Origin: Bacillus subtilis | GTDB taxonomy: Bacteria; Bacillota; Bacilli; Bacillales; Bacillaceae_C | NCBI RefSeq assembly: GCF_008764245.1 | Contig: NZ_VTQV01000043.1 | Span: 1 to 35,664 of the forward strand | Direction of reading: 5' to 3' | DNA: 35,664 nucleotides | In this document: piece by piece, positions 25,294-34,234 of the stretch | Numbering within the stretch: position 1 is the stretch's first letter | Layout: each line of letters opens with the position of its first letter | The notes under the pieces: generated by a model | What the model was told of the DNA's origin: nothing | What the model saw: the letters and a program-made list of their open reading frames with translations, nothing else | The model's database searches: none | Program-made: the position numbers and the translations under genes

Positions 25294-26127
25294 ATGGTTG
25301 GAGGAGAAAAGACAAGAGTGCCGGCGTTTGATTTTCCAGTGATTGAGAAAACGTTTAAGCGAATCGGAACAAGAGATGTAAAGCTCTATATGTTTGAGCC
25401 GGCGGGGGAGAAGAAAAAGAAACCCGTTATTCTCTTCTTTATCGGTGGTAGTTTTGCGAAAAATCCTCAATCACCAGCCGTTTTTCAACACCAAGCCAAT
25501 TATTTCGCCTCGCTTGGCATGGTTGCGATCTGTGTGGATTATCGGGCGGGTCATGATGAGGGATTTACACCGAAACAAGCGATTGCAGATGCAAAATCTT
25601 CCGTTCGCTGGGTACGCAAACACGTCGATGAATTAGGGATTGATCCGGAAAAAATCGTCATGTGCGGTTCATCTGCAGGAGGGTATGTATGCGTTTCCTC
25701 CATTATGTTTGACCATTTAAATGATGACCCCCATTATCAGCAAAGCCAAGAACATATCCCGAATGCGTTGATCATCTTCGGGGCTGGCATGGACGGGGTA
25801 GATATTATGCAAAGAAGATATCCTGAATTATTGGATCAGGCTAAAGAAATCTCTCCATTCCATAATATAAAAAAGACTTTACCGCCAACTTTATGGATGT
25901 GCGGCACAGAGGAGGATACTCCCACGATTCCTCATGGGCTCTATGCACAAAATAAAACATTCGTGGATCGAATGGTTGCGGCTGGGAATGAAATCATTTT
26001 CGAAGAATATGAAGGAATGGAACATGGCTTTTTTAAATACGGAAGATATGATAATAGATATTTTCATCAAACAAATGCAAGGATAGCGGATTTTTTAAGG
26101 GAGGTGGGGTTTATCAATAAGGCATAA
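25294..26127 (+). CDS. Alpha/beta-hydrolase esterase
   Basis: A 277-residue hydrolase. The nucleophile elbow is GSSAGG (Ser near residue 126), the oxyanion segment FFIGGSF replaces the classical HGGG, and the catalytic His is in EGMEHGFF. WVRKHVDELGIDPEKIVMCGSSAGG is typical of the hormone-sensitive-lipase/xylan-esterase-like group. It has no signal peptide. Its start is immediately after the GrpB stop codon, with GGGGAG inside the GrpB coding end as ribosome binding site. Substrate unknown. Confidence 0.85.
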   Translation: MVGGEKTRVPAFDFPVIEKTFKRIGTRDVKLYMFEPAGEKKKKPVILFFIGGSFAKNPQSPAVFQHQANYFASLGMVAICVDYRAGHDEGFTPKQAIADAKSSVRWVRKHVDELGIDPEKIVMCGSSAGGYVCVSSIMFDHLNDDPHYQQSQEHIPNALIIFGAGMDGVDIMQRRYPELLDQAKEISPFHNIKKTLPPTLWMCGTEEDTPTIPHGLYAQNKTFVDRMVAAGNEIIFEEYEGMEHGFFKYGRYDNRYFHQTNARIADFLREVGFINKA

Positions 26128-26347
26128 AAAACTATAAATTCCATATTACTTTGTATTTCCTGAATAAACGTGTACGTTTGAATTAGTCGATGCACTGGTG
26201 ACGAATCAAATAACAGTAATACCTCCACTTCAGGAATTTGAGGGAAACAAGCATGATAAGTGGAGGATGAACTGCCAGAAATCTCCCCTCTGTATAAGCA
26301 GGTTGAATTTTTTACGCTGTAGAGATGACGTGTACAAGTGATTTTAA

Positions 26348-27196
26348 CTATAAACGAGGAGTTAACCATGTCATAACATTTTCTAATGCGTGCTCACATT
26401 GATTTGCATCCCAATGTCTATGAAGCCCATCTTCATACATGACATATTTTTTATCCTGGACGGAAATGGAATTGAAAAAGCGCAAAATAGTGTCAGAGTG
26501 GACAATGGGATCCTGTTGATCATAAAGACACAAAAGTGGAAAGCGGAATTTTGCAGTATCTAATAAAGCGTGCATTCCAGTATGAGTCAATTCTGTTAAC
26601 CAACGCGGAGTGTATTCAAATGTGAATAATGGATCCGCGAATATTTCTACATCAGGTTCTGGCAGATAGTGATCTAACCAGCGAATTTTTTTTAGTATTC
26701 CCAACCACTTGAAAGGTTGGAACGATAAATTAGGAGAAATCCAAGAACAGAATTCCACTGTTTTCTTTAATAATAGAGGAAGACGAAATCGAATCTGTAA
26801 TGCGGGAGACGATAAGATAAATCCCTTTGCTTTATGAGGGTAGATTTGACCATAGCGAATAGCAATTAGCCCTCCCAAGCTATGCCCAAAAATAAATAAT
26901 GGGGCTGAATGATACTGAGCTTGAAAGGATTCAATTAATTGATTTAAATCATCTAAGTAATCTGTAAACTTATTAACATGTCCGCGGGGTCCACCAGATT
27001 TTCCAAATCCTCGTAAATCCGGGGCAAGTACTCCGAGATCATGTTCCATACATATTTCACCGATATGAGAATATCGCCCCGAATGCTCACCTGCTCCGTG
27101 AATTAAAATTAAAAATCCACGCGGTTCTTGGGGGATCCATCCACGGTAAAATAAGTTCACGCCATCGTAACCAGAAACATGACCGCTGATATACAT
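26348..27196 (-). CDS. Alpha/beta hydrolase, monoacylglycerol lipase/lysophospholipase type
   Basis: A 282-residue cytoplasmic hydrolase. The oxyanion motif is LIHGAGEHSGRY, followed by DLRGFGKSGGPRGHV, the nucleophile elbow GHSLGG, an acidic member in LYDQQDPIV and a catalytic His in EDGLHRHW. These are the marks of the Hydrolase_4 (YtpA/PldB-like) group, which cuts monoglycerides or lysophospholipids. The start at ATG 27196 has GGAGG 8 bases upstream. It converges on the esterase gene across about 220 bases without a clear terminator; that gap holds only a small palindrome (AAACGTGTACGTTT, 26166-26179). Confidence 0.88.
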   Translation of the reverse strand: MYISGHVSGYDGVNLFYRGWIPQEPRGFLILIHGAGEHSGRYSHIGEICMEHDLGVLAPDLRGFGKSGGPRGHVNKFTDYLDDLNQLIESFQAQYHSAPLFIFGHSLGGLIAIRYGQIYPHKAKGFILSSPALQIRFRLPLLLKKTVEFCSWISPNLSFQPFKWLGILKKIRWLDHYLPEPDVEIFADPLFTFEYTPRWLTELTHTGMHALLDTAKFRFPLLCLYDQQDPIVHSDTILRFFNSISVQDKKYVMYEDGLHRHWDANQCEHALENVMTWLTPRL

Positions 27197-27421
27197 CTTG
27201 AACACCTCCAGAAATTTTTACGTGTTTTTATGGTACCCGCTATTTTTATTTTTACACTTAACAGAGCTTTAGATAATTCTTGCCATAAAAAGTTGAAGAT
27301 AGTGAATGGCGATAAAAATTGCTAGATATTGCATTAGCTAAGCTATAGGTTTAGGCAAATAGCCAAACTGCCAACGTACGGTGTGCAAGAACTTTTAACT
27401 TTTCAAAAAAGGGGGATGAAC

Positions 27422-27931
27422 ATGGACGTTACCTTATCACTGATTCCATACGAAGATAAGTCGATACTCCAGAATTTAATGCAATTGTACCGCTATGACA
27501 GTAGTGAATTCGATGGTCATGTTTTAAATCGACATGGGCTATATTTATATAAATATTTAGATCATCAATGGACGGATGATTATCGACGTCCGTTACTGGT
27601 GAAGGATGGCGGCGAGATAGCAGGGTTTGTATTGGTGAGTCTTGATGTTCCAAAAGAATTTACAAAATTAAGTACGGCGGAGAAAACCAACGTGATCAGT
27701 GATTTTTTTATCATGAGAAAATATAGGCGGAGAGGTGTAGGGAAAAAAGTTGCTTATTCTCTCTTTGAGCAATATAGGGGTATGTGGGAGGTTAGACAAA
27801 CGATAGGCAATCAAGCTGCTCAGATGTTCTGGAAGAAAATTATCCATGAATATCCTGATGGGCACATACATAAAGAAGAACTCGTACAAAATGACAGTTG
27901 GCATGGGCCGGTTTTGGTATTTCTATCCTGA
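27422..27931 (+). CDS. GNAT-family N-acetyltransferase
   Basis: A 169-residue acyltransferase. The acetyl-CoA binding loop is RKYRRRGVGKKVAYSLFEQY (Q/RxxGxG/A pattern), preceded by the beta-strand segment ISDFFIMRK and followed by VRQTIGNQAAQMFWKK. The start at 27422 is 6 bases after AGGGGG; an ATG at 27416 touches that site and is less likely. The HAD gene follows after 23 bases, so the two are probably cotranscribed. Substrate unknown. Confidence 0.85.
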   Translation: MDVTLSLIPYEDKSILQNLMQLYRYDSSEFDGHVLNRHGLYLYKYLDHQWTDDYRRPLLVKDGGEIAGFVLVSLDVPKEFTKLSTAEKTNVISDFFIMRKYRRRGVGKKVAYSLFEQYRGMWEVRQTIGNQAAQMFWKKIIHEYPDGHIHKEELVQNDSWHGPVLVFLS

Positions 27932-27954
27932 CGTTCGTATAAAAGGGGGATTTT

Positions 27955-28737
27955 ATGTATAAATTCGTCGCTTTAGATTTGGATGGGACATTACTGAATC
28001 GAGATGGGAATATCTCTGAGAAGAATATAGAAGCGATTCGCAAGGCACAAGATTTAGGTGTACACATTGTGTTAGCGACAGGCAGATACTATATGCAAAC
28101 GAAACGGATTTTGGATCAATTAGATTTTAAGGGGATATTGGTATCGAATGACGGGACGGCTACCATCAATACAGCGAACAAATCACTTATTGGAGAATAT
28201 TCCTTTTCTATAGAAGATATCGCTCCACTTATCCATTATTGTCGTCGTTATCACATTCATTTTTCCCTATGTACAGCTTTTGATGTGTATGTGGAATGGC
28301 TAGAGGATGCGCATAAACAACAATATCAGGTATATGAAATCACTCCTACTATTCATCGGGATGTTTTATCCATTCAGGAAAAGATCATGAAATGTACAAT
28401 CGGGGATCTAAACAAAGTGGGGGGATGGCAGAAAATTCCTTTACCAGTCCCTGAACGTCTCAGAAGAAGGATTGATTTAGAGTTTCATAGAGAATATGTT
28501 CACGCCCAGTCTAATAAAACAAGAGCGCTCATCCGTCTCTTAGATTCTCTGAATGTAAAGCAATCAGAAATGATGGCAATCGGCGATTATTACAATGATC
28601 TGGATATGATTGAGTTCGCTGGTTTAGGGATTGCCATGGGAAATGCTCCAGATGATATAAAAGCAATTGCCAATGATGTGACTTTATCCAATGATGAAGA
28701 TGGCGTGTTTCATGCGTTTTCGAAATATATATTTTAA
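27955..28737 (+). CDS. Cof-type HAD-IIB phosphatase
   Basis: A 260-residue sugar-phosphatase-like HAD hydrolase. Motif I is ALDLDGTLL (nucleophile and acid Asp), motif II VLATGR, motif III the Lys in NKTRAL, and motif IV GDYYNDLDM. The large C2B cap lies between motifs II and III. It follows the GNAT gene after 23 bases and is ended by a hairpin terminator shared with the convergent gene. Members act on sugar phosphates, FMN or pyridoxal phosphate; which one cannot be told here. Confidence 0.92.
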   Translation: MYKFVALDLDGTLLNRDGNISEKNIEAIRKAQDLGVHIVLATGRYYMQTKRILDQLDFKGILVSNDGTATINTANKSLIGEYSFSIEDIAPLIHYCRRYHIHFSLCTAFDVYVEWLEDAHKQQYQVYEITPTIHRDVLSIQEKIMKCTIGDLNKVGGWQKIPLPVPERLRRRIDLEFHREYVHAQSNKTRALIRLLDSLNVKQSEMMAIGDYYNDLDMIEFAGLGIAMGNAPDDIKAIANDVTLSNDEDGVFHAFSKYIF

Positions 28738-28802
28738 TAAGATCATTAATAGCATAAAGATCTATAATATATTGATGCCCTTGTGTATTCCACCTGGATA
28801 AA

Positions 28803-28842
28803 GGTCGGCATTCCCTATAAAGAAAATGCCGATGTCTTTTTA
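28803..28842. terminator. Terminator between HAD and GyrI-like genes
   Basis: TCGGCATT and AATGCCGA form an 8-bp stem with a 12-base loop followed by TGTCTTTTTATTC on the plus strand. It touches the stop codon of the leftward gene and may work in both directions. Confidence 0.65.
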
Positions 28843-29319
28843 TTCTTGGATCGCAATATAAACCTCCACCTGTGCATTCCCAGGATCTGCACATCGCTCG
28901 TCGTATACCTCAAAATCTCCTGTATAGGATCTCTTGATGTTGTTCTCTTTACAGTAATTCCAAATCTCTTGCCAAAGTTCGACCACGATTTGGGCGATCG
29001 GTCCCTTTTTAGAAGTAAAGACGAGATATTGTGAAGCAGGAATGGTTTTGGTAACCCATTTGTTCGCTTGTATGTCTTTGTCCACTTCGAGCCCGATGGT
29101 CATCTGGTAGGCGTCATTCACATCTGTTGTATAATCCGAATACACGCCATACACAGTATGATTCAAAGCGGGGATTTGCTTGTAAATCTCTTCTTGATAA
29201 AAACGATCCCATAAGGAAGGGATTTTGGCCTGATCCGTCATTTCGTTCTCATTGGAAGTTTCTACGGAGATCCCCATCACTTTGAAAGCTTCCTTCTTTT
29301 GGAGGATCGGTTTGATCAT
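28840..29319 (-). CDS. GyrI-like / effector-binding domain protein
   Basis: A 159-residue stand-alone small-molecule-binding domain. Features are the opening IKPILQKKEAFKVMGISVETSN, the central NHTVYGVYSDYTTDVNDAYQMTIGLEV and the end TGDFEVYDERC...VEVYIAIQE, which are typical of the AraC_E_bind/GyrI-like fold (SOUL-type beta sandwich). The start at 29319 is preferred over an upstream in-frame one because AGGTGG precedes it. The WYL regulator gene lies 54 bases upstream on the same strand, so the two probably form an operon. The ligand is not known. Confidence 0.85.
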   Translation of the reverse strand: MIKPILQKKEAFKVMGISVETSNENEMTDQAKIPSLWDRFYQEEIYKQIPALNHTVYGVYSDYTTDVNDAYQMTIGLEVDKDIQANKWVTKTIPASQYLVFTSKKGPIAQIVVELWQEIWNYCKENNIKRSYTGDFEVYDERCADPGNAQVEVYIAIQE

Positions 29320-29372
29320 GCTATTCACCACCTTTATCCTCACTATATCAGGCTAAACTTGACAACAGTCTG

Positions 29373-30275
29373 TCATGTTTTATACACGTTTAAAATATAT
29401 CTTGCCTGCTGTTGGATAATTTCTCTGATATAAGTTGGTTCGAGCACTTCTATTTTGTCGGAAAAGCTTAGCAGAAAGCCGTACAGCCATTGGTCTTCTG
29501 GTAGTTTCAGGGTGACGGTTTGCTTTTCCTCATCTATAGCCTCCACACCAAACATTTCCTCCACTTTTTCACGAATTTCTTGTTGATAAGCTAGTTTTAA
29601 GGTCACAACTTTGTGATCATACCAATCCTTGTCCCAGGGAAGTTCGGACACATTGACCTCTTTTCGCTGAAATGTCTGCTCGCTCCATTGCAAATTCTTT
29701 ATTCTGGTAAGTTTAAATAAACGAAACGCTCGTCGCTGTAAACAGTAACTATACACATACCAGGAGCGCCCCTTTTGGACAAGTGTATGAGGTTCAATCA
29801 TTCGGGGCGTGTCTGTACCGTTCCCATACAGGATCTCCACACATGTACTTGTTTCGATCGCTGCTTTTAAAAATGTCCGCTTTTGCTTAATATGAACATC
29901 TTGTCCCCATGGACTGTCATCGATAAAAAGGTAATCCTCTTTCGATTCTATATTCGCAACGTGACGTATCTTTTCCAGAACGGTTTTGGCATTAGGATCT
30001 TCGTAGGCTGTAAGCAGACTTTTTAAAGCTAGCGATAGGGAGGAAATCTCCTCCGCTTTTAAAAAATGTTTATTAATCCGGTAATCTTCTATTAAACTGA
30101 TTCCGCCATTTGCCCCTTGATAGCTAACGACGGGAATTCCCGCACTACTTAATGTATCGATGTCGCGATAAACGGTCCGAACAGAAACATGAAATTCTTC
30201 TGCTAATTCTTGGGCTGTTACTTTTTTTCGATCAAGTAAAAGCATGGTCATACGTAAAAGCCGATCAAGTTTCAT
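29373..30275 (-). CDS. WYL-domain transcriptional regulator (HTH_11)
   Basis: A 300-residue YafY-type regulator. The N-terminal HTH (about residues 1-55) reads VTAQELAEEFHVSVRTVYRDIDTL, and GANGGISLIEDYRINKHFL follows. The WYL domain (about 130-220) has IEPHTLVQKGRSWYVYSYCL, where WYVY stands for WYL, and RAFRLFKLTRI. A WCX-like C-terminal domain ends the protein. WYL domains bind ligands, often nucleotides or DNA. It heads an operon with the GyrI-like gene and may regulate itself. The start follows AAGGGGAG by 6 bases. Confidence 0.9.
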   Translation of the reverse strand: MKLDRLLRMTMLLLDRKKVTAQELAEEFHVSVRTVYRDIDTLSSAGIPVVSYQGANGGISLIEDYRINKHFLKAEEISSLSLALKSLLTAYEDPNAKTVLEKIRHVANIESKEDYLFIDDSPWGQDVHIKQKRTFLKAAIETSTCVEILYGNGTDTPRMIEPHTLVQKGRSWYVYSYCLQRRAFRLFKLTRIKNLQWSEQTFQRKEVNVSELPWDKDWYDHKVVTLKLAYQQEIREKVEEMFGVEAIDEEKQTVTLKLPEDQWLYGFLLSFSDKIEVLEPTYIREIIQQQARYILNVYKT

Positions 30276-30854
30276 AGGGATCTCCCCTTTTTAATATACA
30301 CATTGAATTTCGTCTCCTCCGCACTTGAAATAAAATAAACTGCGCAAGGTTGATTCCAATTTTTCTCCCGCTTTGATGAATACTTCATCTGCCATTTAGA
30401 AATAGTCACAATGCCTTTTCAAGCCTAATTCCGTTCGTATTTTCCCCTTATAATATCAGCAAATCGTTAATGGGGAAAGGTGTTTTGCCATACAAATCAC
30501 TCGGCCTAATCCGAAGATCCAGATATTTTCAACAAATATGGGAAAAAGAGTAAGATTAGTCGCCCTATTATTTGGTACAATAGGAAAGGACTAAATGAGA
30601 AAAAATAACATTTTTCTCTTGAACCGTATTTAAAAGGATCAAAGGCTGAATTCACGACAACAATCGCCACGCCTTTGTGACCAACATCCTGTTGACCCAA
30701 AGATAAGAAAGCATACATTTGGCTAGTGTTTAGATCTAGCTGCAGCGCCCAGCCCCGAGAAGCGACAGGACCCGCACACTTAGCTGTTCATCTTTTAAAC
30801 AAATGCTTACGCTTTTCTTAGCCTTTTCTATTTCAATGAAGGAGACCCAAGAGC
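30276..30854. other. Intergenic region between divergent genes, partly repeat-derived
   Basis: The 579 bases between the WYL regulator and the deacetylase gene carry a rearranged copy of the dispersed repeat in the right half (listed separately). The left half (30276-30630) is AT-rich, presumably with the promoter of the WYL regulator, and shows no gene that I can support. Confidence 0.5.
30636..30820. repeat. Rearranged copy of the dispersed repeat
   Basis: The left part (30636-30679) is the reverse complement of 14500-14543, with 5 differences in 44. The right part (30733-30752, CTAGCTGCAGCGCCCAGC) and the end CGCTTTTCTTA match the plus strand of the copies at 14600-14619 and 18740-18748. 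So the two ends of the element lie in opposite orientation here. Confidence 0.6.
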
Positions 30855-31964
30855 ATGGAGAAGAAAAATTGGCTTTTTTTAGTGGGGGTTAGTTTGATCA
30901 TAATCGTTATAACCGCATGTTCCCCAAAAGTAAAAACAGATCGATTACAACCCCAATCTTTAAAAACGAATATAGATCTAGATCAAGAAATCTATACGAT
31001 TTCTCGTGAAAACACAAATGATCTAAAACGGAAGGATCAAACTGTTGAACAAGCTGTTGAACAAGATGAAGAGACGTCTGCTCCTAAGATATACCGGACA
31101 ACAGGGAATCTCAATCTAAGGCAAGAGGCTTCCCTTGATTCCCAGATCCTTACAACCATTCCAGAGGGAGAATCAGTGGAGTACATTTCTTCCGTTGGGG
31201 ATTGGGATCATATTTCCTATGGGGGAGAAACAGGGTATGCAAGCAACCAATATTTGCAGGAGGTTGTGCAAACATCGAATGGCACTGTTTCAGAAAACGT
31301 AGATAAGGTTCCGATCTTGATGTATCATGCCATTGATGAATATATCGGGAAGGGAATAAAAGAGTTATACGTCACACCCGACAATTTTAAACAACAAATG
31401 ACGTATTTAAAATCGAGTGGGTTTACCCCGATTACTTTTGAGGATATTGAACATTTGGACAAGATCTCTAAACCAATTCTTGTGACATTGGATGATGGCT
31501 ATCAAAACAATATGAATGCCTATCAGATTTTACAGGATTTGAACAGTGCAGATTTTCATGCCAAAGCAGTTATTTTCATGATCGGTAAAAAAATTGATAC
31601 GAAAACAGGGCTTTCGAGTGCGCAATTAAAAGAGATGAGTGATTCAGGCGTCATCTCGATCCAGTCTCACACGGAAACCCATCCAGAATTACCGGACATT
31701 CAACATTATAAAGGCGAATTAGGGGAAATAAAAGATAGATTGGAAGGAATTACCGGGAAAAAGATTAACGCCATAGCCTACCCTGCAGGGAAATATGATG
31801 ACAGAGTGATAGAGGAAACACGTAAATACTATGATTATGCGGTAACCACCAATCCTGGTATGGCCAGCCTTTCCACACCTTATGAACTAAATCGGATTCG
31901 TGTAAGTTATAGCACGACTTTGGAGGAGTTTCAATATTTGCTTGGGGAGGGGACTGTTCAGTAA
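30855..31964 (+). CDS. Lipoprotein with SH3b and polysaccharide deacetylase (NodB) domains
   Basis: A 369-residue exported protein. The lipobox is VITAC (Cys22) after a hydrophobic signal. An SH3b domain at about 80-136 (NLNLRQEASLDSQILTTIPEG...GYASNQYL) probably binds cell wall. The NodB homology domain follows, with TLDDGY (Leu in place of the usual Phe), SHTETHPEL for the metal His pair and AYPAGKYDD. It likely de-N-acetylates peptidoglycan or another wall glycan at the membrane surface. It has AAGGAG 10 bases before the start and appears monocistronic. Confidence 0.92.
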   Translation: MEKKNWLFLVGVSLIIIVITACSPKVKTDRLQPQSLKTNIDLDQEIYTISRENTNDLKRKDQTVEQAVEQDEETSAPKIYRTTGNLNLRQEASLDSQILTTIPEGESVEYISSVGDWDHISYGGETGYASNQYLQEVVQTSNGTVSENVDKVPILMYHAIDEYIGKGIKELYVTPDNFKQQMTYLKSSGFTPITFEDIEHLDKISKPILVTLDDGYQNNMNAYQILQDLNSADFHAKAVIFMIGKKIDTKTGLSSAQLKEMSDSGVISIQSHTETHPELPDIQHYKGELGEIKDRLEGITGKKINAIAYPAGKYDDRVIEETRKYYDYAVTTNPGMASLSTPYELNRIRVSYSTTLEEFQYLLGEGTVQ

Positions 31965-32016
31965 ATCCGTTTTACAATACCTGGCGATGGTAAAGGACTG
32001 GTTTAATGTATAAATC

Positions 32017-32077
32017 ATGAATATCCCTTAGGAAGAAGGCCAATTAATAAGATCAAAGCTTTCAAAGGGATATTCAT
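32017..32077. repeat. Long-spaced inverted repeat after the deacetylase gene
   Basis: ATGAATATCCCTT (32017-32029) and AAGGGATATTCAT (32065-32077) are perfect 13-bp arms separated by 35 bases. There is no T-run on either side, so a simple terminator is doubtful. It lies between convergent genes. Confidence 0.5.
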
Positions 32078-32105
32078 ATGATCATTTGGGCTAAAGAGCT
32101 ACTAG

Positions 32106-32417
32106 TTAAGGTTTCGCATTAATCGTCCATGCTAGGATGAACATCATGGCGATAAATACAAATATAAAAACATTTAACGCAATTCCCCACCAAGCATACA
32201 TTCTCGAGTGTTTTCTTGTGAATAGACCAACTATGCCAAGTATTAGCCCTAATAGTGGAAGTTGATAAAAGAAAAAGCCGGGAATCATCTCCGTTTTTAA
32301 AATCAAACCGGCATTTAGTGCGGCGAGGGCGATCAGACCGAGAAGGAAGGAAAGCAAACCTGAAATGGTCTGGAACCTTCCGCCATATGTTCGTTTTGTA
32401 TGCACATTTAATTCCAT
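32106..32417 (-). CDS. Small membrane protein, YhdK-like
   Basis: A 103-residue protein with three membrane segments (about 17-38, 46-66 and 76-98). It is the third gene of a sigma / anti-sigma / membrane protein operon, overlapping the anti-sigma gene by 10 bases. In B. subtilis sigM-yhdL-yhdK the third gene also encodes a membrane protein of about 100 residues that helps the anti-sigma factor. Position and topology support the match more than sequence. Confidence 0.7.
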   Translation of the reverse strand: MELNVHTKRTYGGRFQTISGLLSFLLGLIALAALNAGLILKTEMIPGFFFYQLPLLGLILGIVGLFTRKHSRMYAWWGIALNVFIFVFIAMMFILAWTINAKP

Positions 32418-33421
32418 AATTTGACCTCACCCACTTTCATCGCACGAATTTCCTTTTTATCCTTGAGTTTTCTTAATTCTGGAGTAGGGCCTGTGACAAC
32501 AGCTCCATAGATTTTTATGTCATTTTTTTCTAAATAGGCGATTCTTTCTTTCAGAGCCAATGATTTCGCTCTAGCGATTTTTACCGCCACGTCTTCATTT
32601 TTTTTCAACGTATGGATTAGATCGAGAAAAACTTCTTGATTACTCTTCTCTCTGCCATTAAAAGGCGACCAAGTTGTTGAATCAATTTGAGCTGGATAAC
32701 CGATTGGTGTTAAGGAAAGTCCCTCCTCATCTTGTTGTTCAGCCTCGAGTCCTGTATCCACGGCCAGCCAACGTACTTCCACATCTTCAGGCATAAAATG
32801 CCTTACCTCATCTGGATCAAGTAAATCTGAAAGCGAAAGATAAAGTTCCGCAACGGTTCCGTCAGGCAATCCATTTAATTTGTTCCATTCTTCGTCGACT
32901 GAAAATGGAATAGGGGCCGCGGGATGGAGTAATCTCTCTGTCTCCTTGCTTGGAATTTCGGGCCATGGTCGATCCAAGTAATCATTTTTCTTAGGGAAAT
33001 CTGGTTGGTTAAGGCTAAAAAGGATATCATAGTCGCCAGCCTTATAATCTTCCTTGCCAATTCGTTTATAGACATCAAATAAAACATGCATTGAGAACAG
33101 TCCGATTTCGTCTTCGATCTCCATAGGTTTTAGACTGATATTGGGTTCAGTCACATAAACAGTATAAGCCGCTACATCTATTAGCCGATCAGCTTTTCCA
33201 CCAAATCCGTAATACATAAAGGTTGTAAGAGTCAGAATGGGCAAGATTAATAAGATGATGGCCAAACTGATTAAGATATTGGTTAAACGGGCATTATTTT
33301 TTCCCGTTTTAATAATTTTTCTTTGTTCTTCCTCTGAGGGACCATGTTGTAGACTCTGCTTGGTTTCTTGGAGGATCGTTCTATATAGCTTTTCATCATC
33401 TTTGTTGAATTTATCAGTCAT
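32408..33421 (-). CDS. Anti-sigma factor, YhdL-like
   Basis: A 337-residue single-pass protein. The N-terminal 45 residues are cytoplasmic and would bind the sigma factor, one membrane segment lies at about 47-72, and a large extracytoplasmic domain follows (phrases such as EVRWLAVDTGLEAE and EIRAMKVGEVKLWN). This is the layout of YhdL and Sigma_reg-type anti-sigma proteins. The gene overlaps the sigma gene by 8 bases and the next gene by 10. It presumably holds the sigma factor inactive until cell-envelope stress. Confidence 0.82.
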   Translation of the reverse strand: MTDKFNKDDEKLYRTILQETKQSLQHGPSEEEQRKIIKTGKNNARLTNILISLAIILLILPILTLTTFMYYGFGGKADRLIDVAAYTVYVTEPNISLKPMEIEDEIGLFSMHVLFDVYKRIGKEDYKAGDYDILFSLNQPDFPKKNDYLDRPWPEIPSKETERLLHPAAPIPFSVDEEWNKLNGLPDGTVAELYLSLSDLLDPDEVRHFMPEDVEVRWLAVDTGLEAEQQDEEGLSLTPIGYPAQIDSTTWSPFNGREKSNQEVFLDLIHTLKKNEDVAVKIARAKSLALKERIAYLEKNDIKIYGAVVTGPTPELRKLKDKKEIRAMKVGEVKLWN

Positions 33422-33911
33422 CTTGTTTCACCCTTTCTTTAAAAAGTTTTACAAGTTTTTTTCGTCCCCTTAATAAATGGCTTTTAAACGTATTTAATTT
33501 TACCTCTAAAATATCAGCCGCTTCCTGATAAGGAAGTTCATGAAAATCACATAACAAAATCGCTTGCTTTTCGTTTTCTTTTAAATGATTTAAATCGGCT
33601 AATAACGAAGTAAATGTCTCTTTCTCGATTACATCTATCTCAGGAGTTTTATGCTCCACTTGTAGGTGCTCTTCCATGTTATCTTTAAAAATCAGTCGCT
33701 TGTTTTTTCTCTGATGATCAATAAAGGTATGATAAGCAACTTTGAATAACCAGGCTTTGATATGACTAAATTCGTAATCCTCCAAAACGGTATAAGCCTT
33801 GTAAAAAACTTCTTGTAAAAGATCTTCCGCTACATAGTGATCTTGTGAAAGGGAGAGTAAATAGCGATACAAGTCATTCATATACAGTTTATAGACATCC
33901 TCAAGCTCCAA
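33414..33911 (-). CDS. ECF sigma factor, SigM-like
   Basis: A 165-residue ECF sigma-70 factor. Region 2 has LYMNDLYRYLLSLSQDHYVAEDLLQEVFYKAY with the core-binding and -10 recognition helices, and region 4 has LKENEKQAILLCDFHELPYQEAADILEVKLNTFKSHLLRGRKKL. Length, the opening MELEDVYKLYMNDLYRYLLS and the gene order resemble B. subtilis SigM, which serves cell-envelope stress. The start codon is TTG, 7 bases after GGGGGAG. It is upstream of and coupled to its likely anti-sigma gene. Confidence 0.88.
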   Translation of the reverse strand: MELEDVYKLYMNDLYRYLLSLSQDHYVAEDLLQEVFYKAYTVLEDYEFSHIKAWLFKVAYHTFIDHQRKNKRLIFKDNMEEHLQVEHKTPEIDVIEKETFTSLLADLNHLKENEKQAILLCDFHELPYQEAADILEVKLNTFKSHLLRGRKKLVKLFKERVKQDD

Positions 33912-33936
33912 GCAATTCTCCCCCTCTCACTTTATC

Positions 33937-33963
33937 CACGGTTCAAGCAAATGAAAAGTTGCA
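33937..33963 (-). promoter_or_regulatory. Possible autoregulatory ECF promoter
   Basis: On the minus strand TGCAAC followed 17 bases later by CGTG lies 26 bases before the sigma gene start. It resembles the ECF pattern TGAAAC-N16/17-CGTC used by SigM and related factors, with one change in each box, so it may drive the operon from its own sigma factor. Confidence 0.45.
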
Positions 33964-34234
33964 ATTTCCGATAATTAAATTTTAGCAAAGAACTGACGTG
34001 GCGAATGTGGTTTCGAAAATATTAGCAGTGACTCTTCCTTAAATAAGCAGGAATCGATCCGTTTGAAAGTAGGGTAGGAAATTTATCCTAGCGAGGTTGG
34101 GCAGGAAGAAATAAACTAATGTGAATTAGGAGAAAAGAAATGGGTGCTAATAGCTGTCTTTTTAAAAACAGTCGTAATCATATGAAAACTCCAGTATAAT
34201 AATCGAGGGAATTCGTTAAAAGGGGAGAGATAAG

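Noticed and set aside
30480-30600. Transposase or other gene remnant upstream of the repeat (phrases such as PIIWYNRKGLNEKK)
   Set aside because: Short frames in different phases could be stitched together, but no family could be recognised, so it is not reported as a feature.
30506-30718. 70-codon minus-strand frame
   Set aside because: Its coding-like part (GVAIVVVNSAFDPF) comes from the dispersed repeat, which shows the same phrase in other non-coding copies.
32017-32077. Rho-independent terminator of the deacetylase gene
   Set aside because: The arms are good but the spacer is 35 bases and no T-run follows; kept only as an inverted repeat.
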